Positions 1-7,245 of a stretch of 64,000 nt of DNA are shown here, in pieces; position 1 is the stretch's first letter; every line of letters begins with the position of its first letter. The position numbers were made by a program, and so were the translations under genes. The stretch comes from Pseudomonadota bacterium (GTDB lineage: Bacteria; Pseudomonadota; Gammaproteobacteria; Burkholderiales; Burkholderiaceae_C): contig JAEZWW010000112.1 of the NCBI GenBank assembly GCA_023442945.1, forward strand, positions 62,001-126,000. Direction: 5' to 3'. The notes beneath the pieces were generated by a model that did no database searches, was not told the origin of the DNA, and saw only the letters and a list, made by a program, of their open reading frames with translations.

Positions 1-257
1 GCCATCGCCAGGTAGGTGAAGCGCCCCAGCTGCGTCCAGAACACGCCGGCGTCCTTGTTCTGCAGCGCGTCGTAGAAGACGCGGTTCCACTCGTTGAGCA
101 GCACCAGCATGTACACGGCCGCCAGGTTGAGGGCGACGATGGCCACCAACAGCCCGCGGGCGCGCCAGCGCTCTTCAGAGTGGAAATACGGCAGCGACAG
201 GTGCACGACCTGGCGCATGAAGCGCGTGAACTGGGCGAACTTGGCAGCAAGGCGCAT
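1..257 (-). CDS. YddA/SbmA-like ABC transporter permease/ATPase, N-terminal part
   Basis: The minus strand reads MRLAAKFAQFTRFMRQVV from 257 and runs off the left edge, so only about 85 N-terminal residues are visible. The stretch has a pattern like PYFHSEERWRARG, then a hydrophobic segment (LLVAIVALNLAAVYMLVLL), then NEWNRVFYDALQNKD. That last motif is characteristic of the YddA/BacA/SbmA-type transmembrane domain, which is usually fused to an ATPase domain. An in-frame ATG at 272 would add five residues; the choice between starts is open. The ATPase half lies outside the window, so the fusion is inferred. Confidence 0.72.
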   Translation of the reverse strand, partial: MRLAAKFAQFTRFMRQVVHLSLPYFHSEERWRARGLLVAIVALNLAAVYMLVLLNEWNRVFYDALQNKDAGVFWTQLGRFTYLAM

Positions 258-440
258 GGAGCGGATCCGCATCAAAGGTGAGAGCACAGATCATAGGGTT
301 GGCGCGATGTGGCGCGGCTTAAGGGCCTCCGGCGTCGTCGCAAGACAAGCGGGCGGCAAGCGCCTACACTGCCCAGTTTCCCCGCGGCTGGACGCGGCGC
401 CACCGGGGCGCGGGCCGCGCAGGGCAAGGAGGTCGGCACG

Positions 441-1760
441 ATGCCGGATTTGGGGACGACGCTGCCGCAGGCCGAATGGCCATACGCGCAGATCCTGATG
501 CGCATGGCGCTGGGCTTGTCGCTGGGCCTGCTGATCGGTCTGGAGCGCGAGCGCCGCCGCAAGGAGGCGGGGCTGCGCACGTTCGGCTTCATCGGCCTGC
601 TGGGCACCATGGGCGGCGCGCTGGGCGGCGGGTACGGCCTGACCGCGCTGATGCTGACGGGCCTGCTGGCGCTGATCCTCAACCTGTCGTCCCTGCGCTC
701 GGGCCAGGGCACCGAGCTGACCACCTCGGCCGCGATGCTGGTCACCGCCATGGCCGGCGTGCTGTGCGGCCTGGGCCACACGCTGACGCCGGCGGCGGTG
801 ATGGTGATGGCCACGGCGCTGCTGGCCTGGAAGGAACGGCTGGCGGATTTCTCGATGGGGATGTCGGAAAGCGAAGTCCGGTCGGCCCTGTTGCTGGCGA
901 TTCTGGCCATCGTCATCTACCCGGCGCTGCCTGAGGGCGCCGTCGGCCCCTGGAAGCTGATCGAGCCGCGCGCCGCGTGGGTCACGGTGATCCTGATCGC
1001 CGGCATCGGCTTTTTCAACTACGTGCTGTGGAAGCTGTACGGCACGCGCGGCACCGAGCTGTCGGGCTTCTTCGGCGGCCTGGTCAACAGCAACTTCACG
1101 GTGATCGAGCTGTCCAACCGCGTGCGCGAAATGGGCGCGGTCTTCGCCGGCACGGCCTACCGCGGCGTGCTGCTGGCCACGGCGGCCATGATCGCGCGCA
1201 ACGGCACGCTGCTGGCCCTGCTGGCGCCGGCGGCCTTGCTGGGTGCGGCCCTGCCGCTGGCGCTGATGCTGGCGGCCAGCGCCCTGCTGGTGACCTGGAG
1301 CCTGCACCTGCGCCGCCGCCACGGCGCTGAGGCGGCGCCCGATCTGCACATGGCGATGCCGTTTTCACTGCCGCAGGCGCTGAAGTACGGCGCCATCTTC
1401 CTGGCCTTGCACGTGCTCGGCGCGTTGACGCAGCGGCAGTTTGGCGATGCCGGCTTCTACGTCGTCAGCGTGGTCGGCGGCTTGCTGTCCAGCGCCAGCG
1501 CGGTGGCCGCGGCCGCGACGCTGGCGGAGCAGGGCGGCATTACCCCGACCACGGCCGGCGTGGGCGCGATCCTGGCGTCCTTCACCAGCATGGCGTTCAG
1601 CCTGTCGTTCGTGCTGCGCATGCGCGATCCGGCGCTGATCCGCCGGCTGTTCGTCGCCATCGGCCTGATTGGCGCCTGTGGGGTGGTGGGCCTGCTGCTC
1701 GGCCACCTGGTGCAGCCCTGGGTGCAGACGCTGATCAACGGGCTGGAGAACGCCCGGTGA
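441..1760 (+). CDS. MgtC/SapB and DUF4010 domain membrane protein
   Basis: This is a roughly 439-residue integral membrane protein. The N-terminal third carries the MgtC/SapB signature (GLLIGLERERRRKEAGLRTF), followed by many hydrophobic helices of the DUF4010 type, including ELSGFFGGLVNSNFTV and GGLLSSASAVAAAATLAEQ. The function of the fused family is not established; MgtC relatives are linked to magnesium limitation and ATPase control. The ATG at 441 was chosen because AAGGAGG sits 8-9 bases upstream. The reading frame is open further upstream to 309, but that stretch has no hydrophobic or conserved content. The gene faces an EF-hand gene, with a dispersed repeat between them. Confidence 0.85.
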   Translation: MPDLGTTLPQAEWPYAQILMRMALGLSLGLLIGLERERRRKEAGLRTFGFIGLLGTMGGALGGGYGLTALMLTGLLALILNLSSLRSGQGTELTTSAAMLVTAMAGVLCGLGHTLTPAAVMVMATALLAWKERLADFSMGMSESEVRSALLLAILAIVIYPALPEGAVGPWKLIEPRAAWVTVILIAGIGFFNYVLWKLYGTRGTELSGFFGGLVNSNFTVIELSNRVREMGAVFAGTAYRGVLLATAAMIARNGTLLALLAPAALLGAALPLALMLAASALLVTWSLHLRRRHGAEAAPDLHMAMPFSLPQALKYGAIFLALHVLGALTQRQFGDAGFYVVSVVGGLLSSASAVAAAATLAEQGGITPTTAGVGAILASFTSMAFSLSFVLRMRDPALIRRLFVAIGLIGACGVVGLLLGHLVQPWVQTLINGLENAR

Positions 1761-1771
1761 TGGGTCTAGTA

Positions 1772-1827
1772 CTATAAAAACAGTAGCTGCCCGCGCAGAT
1801 TGCCGTAGGGCTGCAGGCCTATTTGAT
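1772..1827 (+). repeat. Dispersed ~60-bp repeat, copy 1
   Basis: The core AGCTGCCCGCGCAGAT, then GTAGGGCT and GGCC, matches about 13 other copies in the window. It lies between two convergent genes and its right end overlaps the last codons of the EF-hand gene. Confidence 0.75.
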
Positions 1828-2307
1828 GCTGGATGTGCCGCTTGGGCGGGCGGCAGCGGCACGCTCGCGTTCACGGCGCGCCTCGCGCTCGGCACGGCGG
1901 CGGTCGGCCACGGTGCGGATCTCGTCCTGGGTCAGGTAGCCGTCCTTGTTCAGGTCGGCGTCCTCAAAGTCCTTTTTGAGCGACGGGCGCAGGCGAAAGC
2001 CGACTTCGGCCTCCTTGCGTGAGACGCGGCCGTCGCCATCGGCGTCCAGCATCTGGAACCACTGCAGCGCCTGCGCTTCGCCCTTGCTGACCTTCTTGGT
2101 CGCGGGCGCGGCGGTAACTGGCGGCGGCGCGTCCGATTTGGGCTTGGCTTTGGCGTTGGCCGTGCCGCTTTTTGCCGGCGCCTGGGCTTTGGTCGCGGGG
2201 GCGACTTTCGGCGCGGGCGCAGGCGCGGCGGTCTGTGCGCTGGCAGCGCCCGCCCACACGAGGGACAGGCCCAGCAGGAGCGCGCCCGGGAGTCGTTGGT
2301 GTCTCAT
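1819..2307 (-). CDS. Secreted EF-hand domain protein
   Basis: This encodes about 162 residues. An N-terminal signal peptide (MRHQRLPGALLLGLSLVW, ending near AASAQ) is followed by an Ala/Pro/Lys-rich linker. Two EF-hand calcium loops come next: DADGDGRVSRKE and DLNKDGYLTQDE, each with Asp/Asn at the expected ligand positions. A basic tail (RRRAEREARRERERAA) closes the protein. It is probably a periplasmic calcium-binding protein of unknown role. The ATG at 2307 lies one base after the stop of the upstream nucleotidase gene, so translational coupling is likely. The signal peptide supports this start over the longer frame. Confidence 0.8.
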   Translation of the reverse strand: MRHQRLPGALLLGLSLVWAGAASAQTAAPAPAPKVAPATKAQAPAKSGTANAKAKPKSDAPPPVTAAPATKKVSKGEAQALQWFQMLDADGDGRVSRKEAEVGFRLRPSLKKDFEDADLNKDGYLTQDEIRTVADRRRAEREARRERERAAAARPSGTSSIK

Positions 2308-2308
2308 G

Positions 2309-3247
2309 CTATTTGGAGCGTTGGCGCCGGGCGGGGGTTTCCGGCGCCGCGGGTGAATTTGTAACACCGCCTGCGACGTGGCCGGCCGGCACGTGCTGGG
2401 CCGCGTGTTCGATGTGGCCGGTCTGGTCGTCGAAGAAGAAGTCCGGCTCGAATTCGCGCAGGAATTCGCCCTTGGGCAGGCCGCCCAGGAACATGGCTTC
2501 GTCCACGCCCACGCCCCAGTGCATCAGGGTGCGGATGGCGCGCTCGTGCGCGGGGGCGCTGCGCGCGGTGACCAGCGCGGTGCGCAGGCGCATCGCCTGG
2601 CTGCCGGCGCCCTGCAGGCGGTGCAGGGCGGCCAGCAAGGGCTTGAACGGGCCGTCGGGCAAGGGCAGTTCGGCCTTGCGCTTCTCGTGCGCCTGGAAGG
2701 CGGCCAGGCCCTTTTTCTGGAACACCTGCTCGGCTTCGTCGGCAAACAGCACGGCGTCGCCGTCGAAGGCGATGCGCACCTCGTGCGGGTGGTTTTCACC
2801 CGCACGGGCCGAGCCGGTGGCCACGCGCGCGGCCGGAAAGCCCATCGCCAGCGCCTGCCGCACATCGGCTTCGTTGGCCGACAGGAACAGGTGGGCACCC
2901 AGCGGTTTCAGGTAGCGGAAGGGGTCGCGCCCCTGCGTGAATACGCCGCGTTCGACCCGCATGCCCGCCGCCGACACGCTGCGGAACACGCGCATGCCGC
3001 TGACCGGGTCGTTGCGCGACAGCACCACGACTTCGACGCGCTGGTGGTCGGGCTCGTTGAAGGCCAGCAGCTTCTTGACCAGGGAAAACGCCACGCCCGC
3101 CGGCGCCGGCACATCGATGCGCTGCATCTGCAGGTCGACGTAGGCCTGCGGGTCGCCGGTTTCGAACAGGCGGTTTTCTTCCTCGAAGTCGAACAGCGCG
3201 CGCGACGAGATCGCCACGACAAGTTGGTTCAGAAGACTGGCGGTCAT
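2309..3247 (-). CDS. Cytosolic 5'-nucleotidase I family protein
   Basis: This 312-residue protein matches the cytosolic 5'-nucleotidase IA-type family (PF06189). It shows the early LFDFEEENRLFE segment, VVVLSRNDPVSGMRVFRS, ADEAEQVFQKKGLAAF and the late FLGGLPKGEFLREF...DFFFDDQTGHI. Members dephosphorylate nucleoside monophosphates such as AMP or IMP in the cytosol; the substrate here is not determined. The C-terminus is an extra low-complexity tail. The gene runs directly into the EF-hand gene with one base between stop and ATG. The start codon lies inside a short dispersed repeat-like segment. Confidence 0.82.
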   Translation of the reverse strand: MTASLLNQLVVAISSRALFDFEEENRLFETGDPQAYVDLQMQRIDVPAPAGVAFSLVKKLLAFNEPDHQRVEVVVLSRNDPVSGMRVFRSVSAAGMRVERGVFTQGRDPFRYLKPLGAHLFLSANEADVRQALAMGFPAARVATGSARAGENHPHEVRIAFDGDAVLFADEAEQVFQKKGLAAFQAHEKRKAELPLPDGPFKPLLAALHRLQGAGSQAMRLRTALVTARSAPAHERAIRTLMHWGVGVDEAMFLGGLPKGEFLREFEPDFFFDDQTGHIEHAAQHVPAGHVAGGVTNSPAAPETPARRQRSK

Positions 3248-3299
3248 ATCAAATGGATAGCTGCTGGCGCTTGTCTGGCGGGCGCTGGTCGCTTGAAAG
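3245..3299 (+). repeat. Dispersed repeat, second family
   Basis: ATAGCTGCTGGCGCTTGTC, followed by GGCGGGCGCTGGTC, begins like the main repeat but diverges after AGCTG. A related segment lies at 15343-15393. It overlaps the start of the 5'-nucleotidase gene. Confidence 0.45.
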
Positions 3300-3329
3300 C
3301 GCGCAGCGCCTCGGCGCTTGCATCATGTA

Positions 3330-3512
3330 GCGCGACGGGCGTGCCCCCATCCCGACCTTCCGCCAAAGGGGGAAGGAGAAGCGGCCGCGGAGCAGGCCAG
3401 CCCAGCGAACGCCGTGCTCGGGCTTGTACCGAGCACTGGCGTTGTCCCCCCTCCCGAAGCGCGTAGCGCGCAGAAAGAGGGGGGAAGGCGCGCAGCGCCT
3501 GAGGGGGGTGCT
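3330..3512. repeat. Structured intergenic repeat with a long hairpin
   Basis: No gene is seen here. The segment holds runs of purine-rich GGGGGAAGGAG and its C-rich counterpart. It also holds a strong hairpin at 3408-3443 (stem GTGCTCGG/CCGAGCAC, extended by AACGCC/GGCGTT across a one-base bulge). It ends next to the stop of the GspF-like gene, so it may act in RNA stability or termination for that transcript. Confidence 0.5.
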
Positions 3513-4739
3513 CTACTTCACCCACTGGTTCATCTGAATGATGGGCAGCATCACGGCCAGCACGATCAGCATGACGATGACGCCCATCGCCAGGATCAGC
3601 AGCGGCTCCAACACCGTGGCCAACTGCATGGCGCGGCGCTGGACTTCGGCCGACAGCTGGTTGGCCGCGCGCTGCAGCATCAGCGGCAGCTGGCCGGTCT
3701 GTTCGCCCAGGCGCGCGAACATCGACAGCAGGCCGGGAAAGCGCTTTTTCTGGGACAGCGCGGACGCCAGCGGCGCGCCTTCGCGCACCATGATCAGCGC
3801 GTCTTCGGCGTCGGCGCGCATGGCCTGGTTGTTCAGGGTTTCGGCCGCGGCCTGCAGGCTGCGCAGGATCGGCACACCCGCGCCCGCCAGCATGGCCAGG
3901 GTGCTGGCAAAGCGCGCCGCGTTGTAGCCACGGGACAGGCGCCCGATCATGGGCAGTTCCAGCCAGGCGGCGTCAAACCGCCGCCGTGCGGCCGGGTTGC
4001 GCAGCGCCAGCCGCGCCGCCACGGTGCCCACCACCAGCAGGCCCAGCACCCACCAGCCGTAGCTGCGTACCCAAGCTGAAATGGCCAGCATGGCCGAGGT
4101 CAGCCAGGGCAGCGTGTGCTTGGTGCCGGTGAAGACGGTGGCAACCTGCGGCACGACGTAGGTGACCAGGAAGATCACGATCACGATAGCCGCCAGCGTG
4201 ACGATGGCGGGGTACAAGGCTGCGGCAATCAACTTGCTGCGCAGCGCCTGGCGCTCTTCCAGGTCGTCGGCGAGGCGCTCCAGCACGGTGCCGAGGTGGC
4301 CGCCTTGTTCGCCCGCGGCGATCACGGCGGTGTAAACCGGCGAAAACGTGGCCGGGTGCATGGCCATCGACTTGGCCAGCGACGAGCCGGCGTTGACTTC
4401 GGCGCGCAGCGCGGCGATCAGGTGGCGGTGGCGGACTTCGTCGGATTCGTCGGCCAGGGCCGAGAGCGAGCGCTCCAGTGGCAAGCCCGAGCCGACCAGT
4501 CCGGCGAGCTGCCGCGTCCAGATGGCGAGTTGGGTGCCGTTGAAAGCGCGCGCGCCCCAGCCCTTGCTGCGCACCTCGCCACTGGCAGAAGCTTCGCCGA
4601 TGCCCACGGGGTCGACCTGCAGCGGCACCAGCGACTGGCCGCGCAGCAGCGCACGCGCCGCTTTGACCGTGTCGGCTTCGACCACGCCCTTGCGGGTCTT
4701 GCCGTCGGCTTGCAGGGCTTCAAAGGTGTAGGCGGGCAC
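3513..4739 (-). CDS. gspF: GspF/PilC-family type II secretion inner-membrane protein
   Basis: This 408-residue protein has the family's usual length and plan. The N-terminal MPAYTFEALQADGKTRKG is typical of GspF. Two T2SSF repeats (about residues 75-195 and 275-400) follow, with WTRQLAGLVGSGLPLERSL in the first and FASTLAMLAGAGVPILRSL in the second. Three transmembrane segments are visible, the last near LLILAMGVIVMLIVLAVML. It would sit in the inner membrane of a type II secretion system. No other gsp gene lies in the window, so it is separated from the rest of the system or is a stand-alone copy. PilC is the alternative, but the start and end favour GspF. Confidence 0.85.
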   Translation of the reverse strand: MPAYTFEALQADGKTRKGVVEADTVKAARALLRGQSLVPLQVDPVGIGEASASGEVRSKGWGARAFNGTQLAIWTRQLAGLVGSGLPLERSLSALADESDEVRHRHLIAALRAEVNAGSSLAKSMAMHPATFSPVYTAVIAAGEQGGHLGTVLERLADDLEERQALRSKLIAAALYPAIVTLAAIVIVIFLVTYVVPQVATVFTGTKHTLPWLTSAMLAISAWVRSYGWWVLGLLVVGTVAARLALRNPAARRRFDAAWLELPMIGRLSRGYNAARFASTLAMLAGAGVPILRSLQAAAETLNNQAMRADAEDALIMVREGAPLASALSQKKRFPGLLSMFARLGEQTGQLPLMLQRAANQLSAEVQRRAMQLATVLEPLLILAMGVIVMLIVLAVMLPIIQMNQWVK

Positions 4740-4913
4740 GTGGTGGGATCCGGGGCGTCAGGCGCAAAACCGCAATGGTAGCGGTTGCCAGGGCCGATGC
4801 GGCGTCTGGACAGGCCGCGCCAGCTCGGCGGTTGGGTGGCCGGCGGCCACGCTCGGCGGGACACGGATCAGCCGGTGAGCCGCTCGGCGCGGCGTGCCGG
4901 CGGCGGTGGCAGG

Positions 4914-5279
4914 CTACAGCTCGTCCACCAAACGCGCCAGTTCCTTGGTCTTTTCCTGCCAGACGGTCCAGTCGATCTCGGACTTCTGGCGCGTCAGCGT
5001 CACCAGCAGCATGCCCTTGCCGCAGGGCAGCAGGGTGATGCGGCCGCGCGCATGCATCATGACCGAGGCGCGCAAGTCGCCCAAGTCCTTGAACTGGTCG
5101 GACAGGCGCGTGTACAGGCGCCAGTAGTCGCTGGCGGCCTCGGCAAAGGTTTGCACGCCGTCGATCTGGCCGGCGTGGTTCCAGACCATACCGGCTTCGA
5201 TCTCAACGAGCGCGCAGCCTTCCAAACCCGGCATGGCGGCCATGGCCTCTACGGCCTCTTGCAGGCGCTTTTCTTTCAT
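4914..5279 (-). CDS. Roadblock/LC7-like small protein (second copy)
   Basis: This 121-residue protein starts MKEKRLQEAVEAMAAMPG and has an alternating alpha/beta pattern (GCALVEIEAGMVWNHAGQ; RITLLPCGKGMLLVTL) compatible with the roadblock/longin fold. Its ATG overlaps the stop of the preceding gene in an ATGA arrangement, so it is translated as part of the same operon. It is the last gene of a four-gene cassette with a small GTPase. Roadblock proteins usually regulate or anchor small GTPases. Assignment rests mainly on length, fold pattern and context. Confidence 0.6.
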   Translation of the reverse strand: MKEKRLQEAVEAMAAMPGLEGCALVEIEAGMVWNHAGQIDGVQTFAEAASDYWRLYTRLSDQFKDLGDLRASVMMHARGRITLLPCGKGMLLVTLTRQKSEIDWTVWQEKTKELARLVDEL

Positions 5280-5668
5280 GCTTCGGCCAGCGATTTGGCG
5301 AACTGCGCCGTCCGGTAGGACACCTGGCCCAGAATCGCGCTGCCATCGGCGATGACGTTGATCACCAGATCGGCGTCGGGGCGGTGCACGCTGAACACGA
5401 CAGCAAAGCCCGATTCGGTGTCGATCGTCACGCTCTTGTTGCGGCCCAGCGCTGCTTCCTGCGACACCACCGAGCTGATGGCCGAAATGGAGCTGGCCAT
5501 GGCCGCCACGCGTGCCGGGTCGCCCTGGCGCATGGCGGAGGCGACGTCAAAGCCGTCGACGGTGGCGACCACAACGGCGGTCACGCCGCTGACTTCGCTC
5601 AGGATGTTGTCGGCCTCACGCGAGGCCATTACTTTGGCGGAAGGCGCCAGATTGATCTTTACTGACAT
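5276..5668 (-). CDS. Roadblock/LC7 domain protein
   Basis: This encodes 130 residues. SGVTAVVVATVDGFDVAS and VINVIADGSAILGQVSY form the typical roadblock/LC7 core, which resembles MglB-type GTPase regulators. The ATG at 5668 was chosen over one at 5683 because GGAG lies nine bases upstream, while the earlier ATG sits almost on top of it. The gene overlaps the end of the upstream GTPase gene and the start of the next gene. It probably acts as a homodimeric GTPase-activating or scaffold partner of the encoded GTPase. Confidence 0.75.
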   Translation of the reverse strand: MSVKINLAPSAKVMASREADNILSEVSGVTAVVVATVDGFDVASAMRQGDPARVAAMASSISAISSVVSQEAALGRNKSVTIDTESGFAVVFSVHRPDADLVINVIADGSAILGQVSYRTAQFAKSLAEA

Positions 5669-5672
5669 GAAT

Positions 5673-6209
5673 TCATTCTCCAAACATGCCGGCTTCCAGT
5701 TGCGCCAGCAGGGTATCGATGAGCAGGATCACGTCGTCGCGCTTGCGCACATCGACTTCCAGGACCGGCAACACGCGGTTGTGCCGGGCCAGTTCCTCGA
5801 TGTAGTCGTCGAGCGAGGGCGAGGCGTGTTCGTCCAGGCGCCCGATGCCAATGGCGCAGGGCATGATGTCCAGATCGTCGGCAAAGCCTTCCAGGTACAC
5901 ACGCAGATCGGCCAGCGGGTCGGGGCGCGAGTTGTCGGTCAGGATGATCATCCCGAGGGCGTTCTTGGCCAGGATCTTCCACAGGAAGTCGAAGCGCGAC
6001 TGGCCGGGCGTGCCGAACAGGCGGATGCGGTCGCCGTTGTCCAGCGTGAACTGGCCAAAGTCCAGGCCTACGGTGGTGCGTTCCTTGGTGTGCGACAGGT
6101 CGTTGTTGTCGACGTCGGTGACGATGGGTGGGGTTTCGCTCACCGAACCGATGGCGGTGGTCTTGCCCGCCCCCATCGTGCCGGTGAACAGGATCTTGTA
6201 CTCGTTCAT
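5673..6209 (-). CDS. Small Ras-like GTPase (MglA/Arf-like)
   Basis: This 178-residue single-domain GTPase has a P-loop GTMGAGKTT near residue 10, a switch-I-like segment (ERTTVGLDFGQF) and a G3-type LFGTPGQSRFDF. The base-recognition motif is not canonical NKxD: IGIGRLDEH occupies the expected place, so nucleotide specificity is worth testing. It resembles the prokaryotic ATP/GTP-binding proteins that travel with roadblock proteins, such as the Myxococcus MglA system for polarity. The start follows an upstream gene in the same direction, and its stop overlaps the next gene, giving a tight operon. Confidence 0.8.
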   Translation of the reverse strand: MNEYKILFTGTMGAGKTTAIGSVSETPPIVTDVDNNDLSHTKERTTVGLDFGQFTLDNGDRIRLFGTPGQSRFDFLWKILAKNALGMIILTDNSRPDPLADLRVYLEGFADDLDIMPCAIGIGRLDEHASPSLDDYIEELARHNRVLPVLEVDVRKRDDVILLIDTLLAQLEAGMFGE

Positions 6210-6227
6210 CTTTTTACTACAGTCGGT

Positions 6228-6947
6228 TCACAGGCCCAGGCGGCGACGGATGCCGGAGATGAGCCCGCGGGCAAAGGTCGGCTTGGCGACAGTCGCGGCG
6301 GGGGCGGTGCGCGTGGGGGCTGTTGCCTGGGCAGACGGCGGCGGCGCGACCGGTTCCTGCTGAACCTCGACCAGCCCGGTGGTTTGCAGAGTTTGCAGGA
6401 AAGCCTGGCACTCGTTCACGGCCTGACCGCTGATGGCGGACAACTCGGCGGCATTGAGCGCCCGGCGCGACAGGATGGTCGCCATCCGAATGCGATTCGG
6501 GTCACTGCGCAGCAGCGCAGCGGGCGGCCAACGGCGCAGCTTGAAGCGCAGCGGGCTGATCGCCGGGGCTTCGGTGGCGGGCTCCGGTGCGCTGGATTCG
6601 GGTTCGGTCGGTGCGCCGGCCCATTGGGTGACCGGGCGCGTGTCCTGAAAACCGTTGTCGATCGAATTCAGCCAAGCCTGCAGCTTGTCGGCGCGGATGG
6701 GGCGCTGCAGCGTGTCGGGTTCGGCCGGGTCGTGCATGCGCGTCAGGCGCAGCACGGACTTGGCCATTTGCGCGACCTCGGGGGTGATGTCGCCGTGCGT
6801 GCCGTCCACGAGGAGGGCGTCGTACGGCGGCGCCGACACAAACGTCCAGTTGAAATCGCCGCCGTGCGCGTACAGGCGGAACAATGTCTGGACCAAGACG
6901 ACCTCGGCGGCGGGCAGCTGGTAGGCACCGAGTCTCAATTGGGACAT
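6228..6947 (-). CDS. Hypothetical protein, first gene of GTPase/roadblock operon
   Basis: This 239-residue protein starts MSQLRLGAYQLPAAEVVLVQ. Its N-terminal half is folded-looking (LFRLYAHGGDFNWTFV; DALLVDGTHGDITPEVAQM). A Pro/Glu/Ala-rich linker follows, then a helical segment (RMATILSRRALNAAELSAIS) reminiscent of a winged-helix-like domain. A low-complexity region precedes the basic end GLISGIRRRLGL. I do not recognise a named family. Its position immediately upstream of a GTPase and two roadblock genes suggests an adaptor or effector. The ATG at 6947 was chosen because the residues upstream look non-coding. Confidence 0.6.
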   Translation of the reverse strand: MSQLRLGAYQLPAAEVVLVQTLFRLYAHGGDFNWTFVSAPPYDALLVDGTHGDITPEVAQMAKSVLRLTRMHDPAEPDTLQRPIRADKLQAWLNSIDNGFQDTRPVTQWAGAPTEPESSAPEPATEAPAISPLRFKLRRWPPAALLRSDPNRIRMATILSRRALNAAELSAISGQAVNECQAFLQTLQTTGLVEVQQEPVAPPPSAQATAPTRTAPAATVAKPTFARGLISGIRRRLGL

Positions 6948-7245
6948 GATGGCAAGGGCGTAGGATGTTCTGAAATGGCGCAGCCCAAAAAGTACTGCGG
7001 ACAGCGGGGCGCCACGCGACAAGGCCGTGTCATGGTTTACGCCGTCCCATAGGGATGGCTGAGCCTGGCACGGCTGGGTGGGGAGAGTATATTTTTGACC
7101 TCCGGCACCTTCCGCGCCCTGCGTTGCTGATCTGAGCAGTAATGCGCACAACCCGCGCCAGACCCGGCGATTCGTCGTTTTTTGACCCTGCCGACGGGCT
7201 CGCCGCGTTACTTTTGAACATCCCGACCCGACCTCGCTGATTCCC

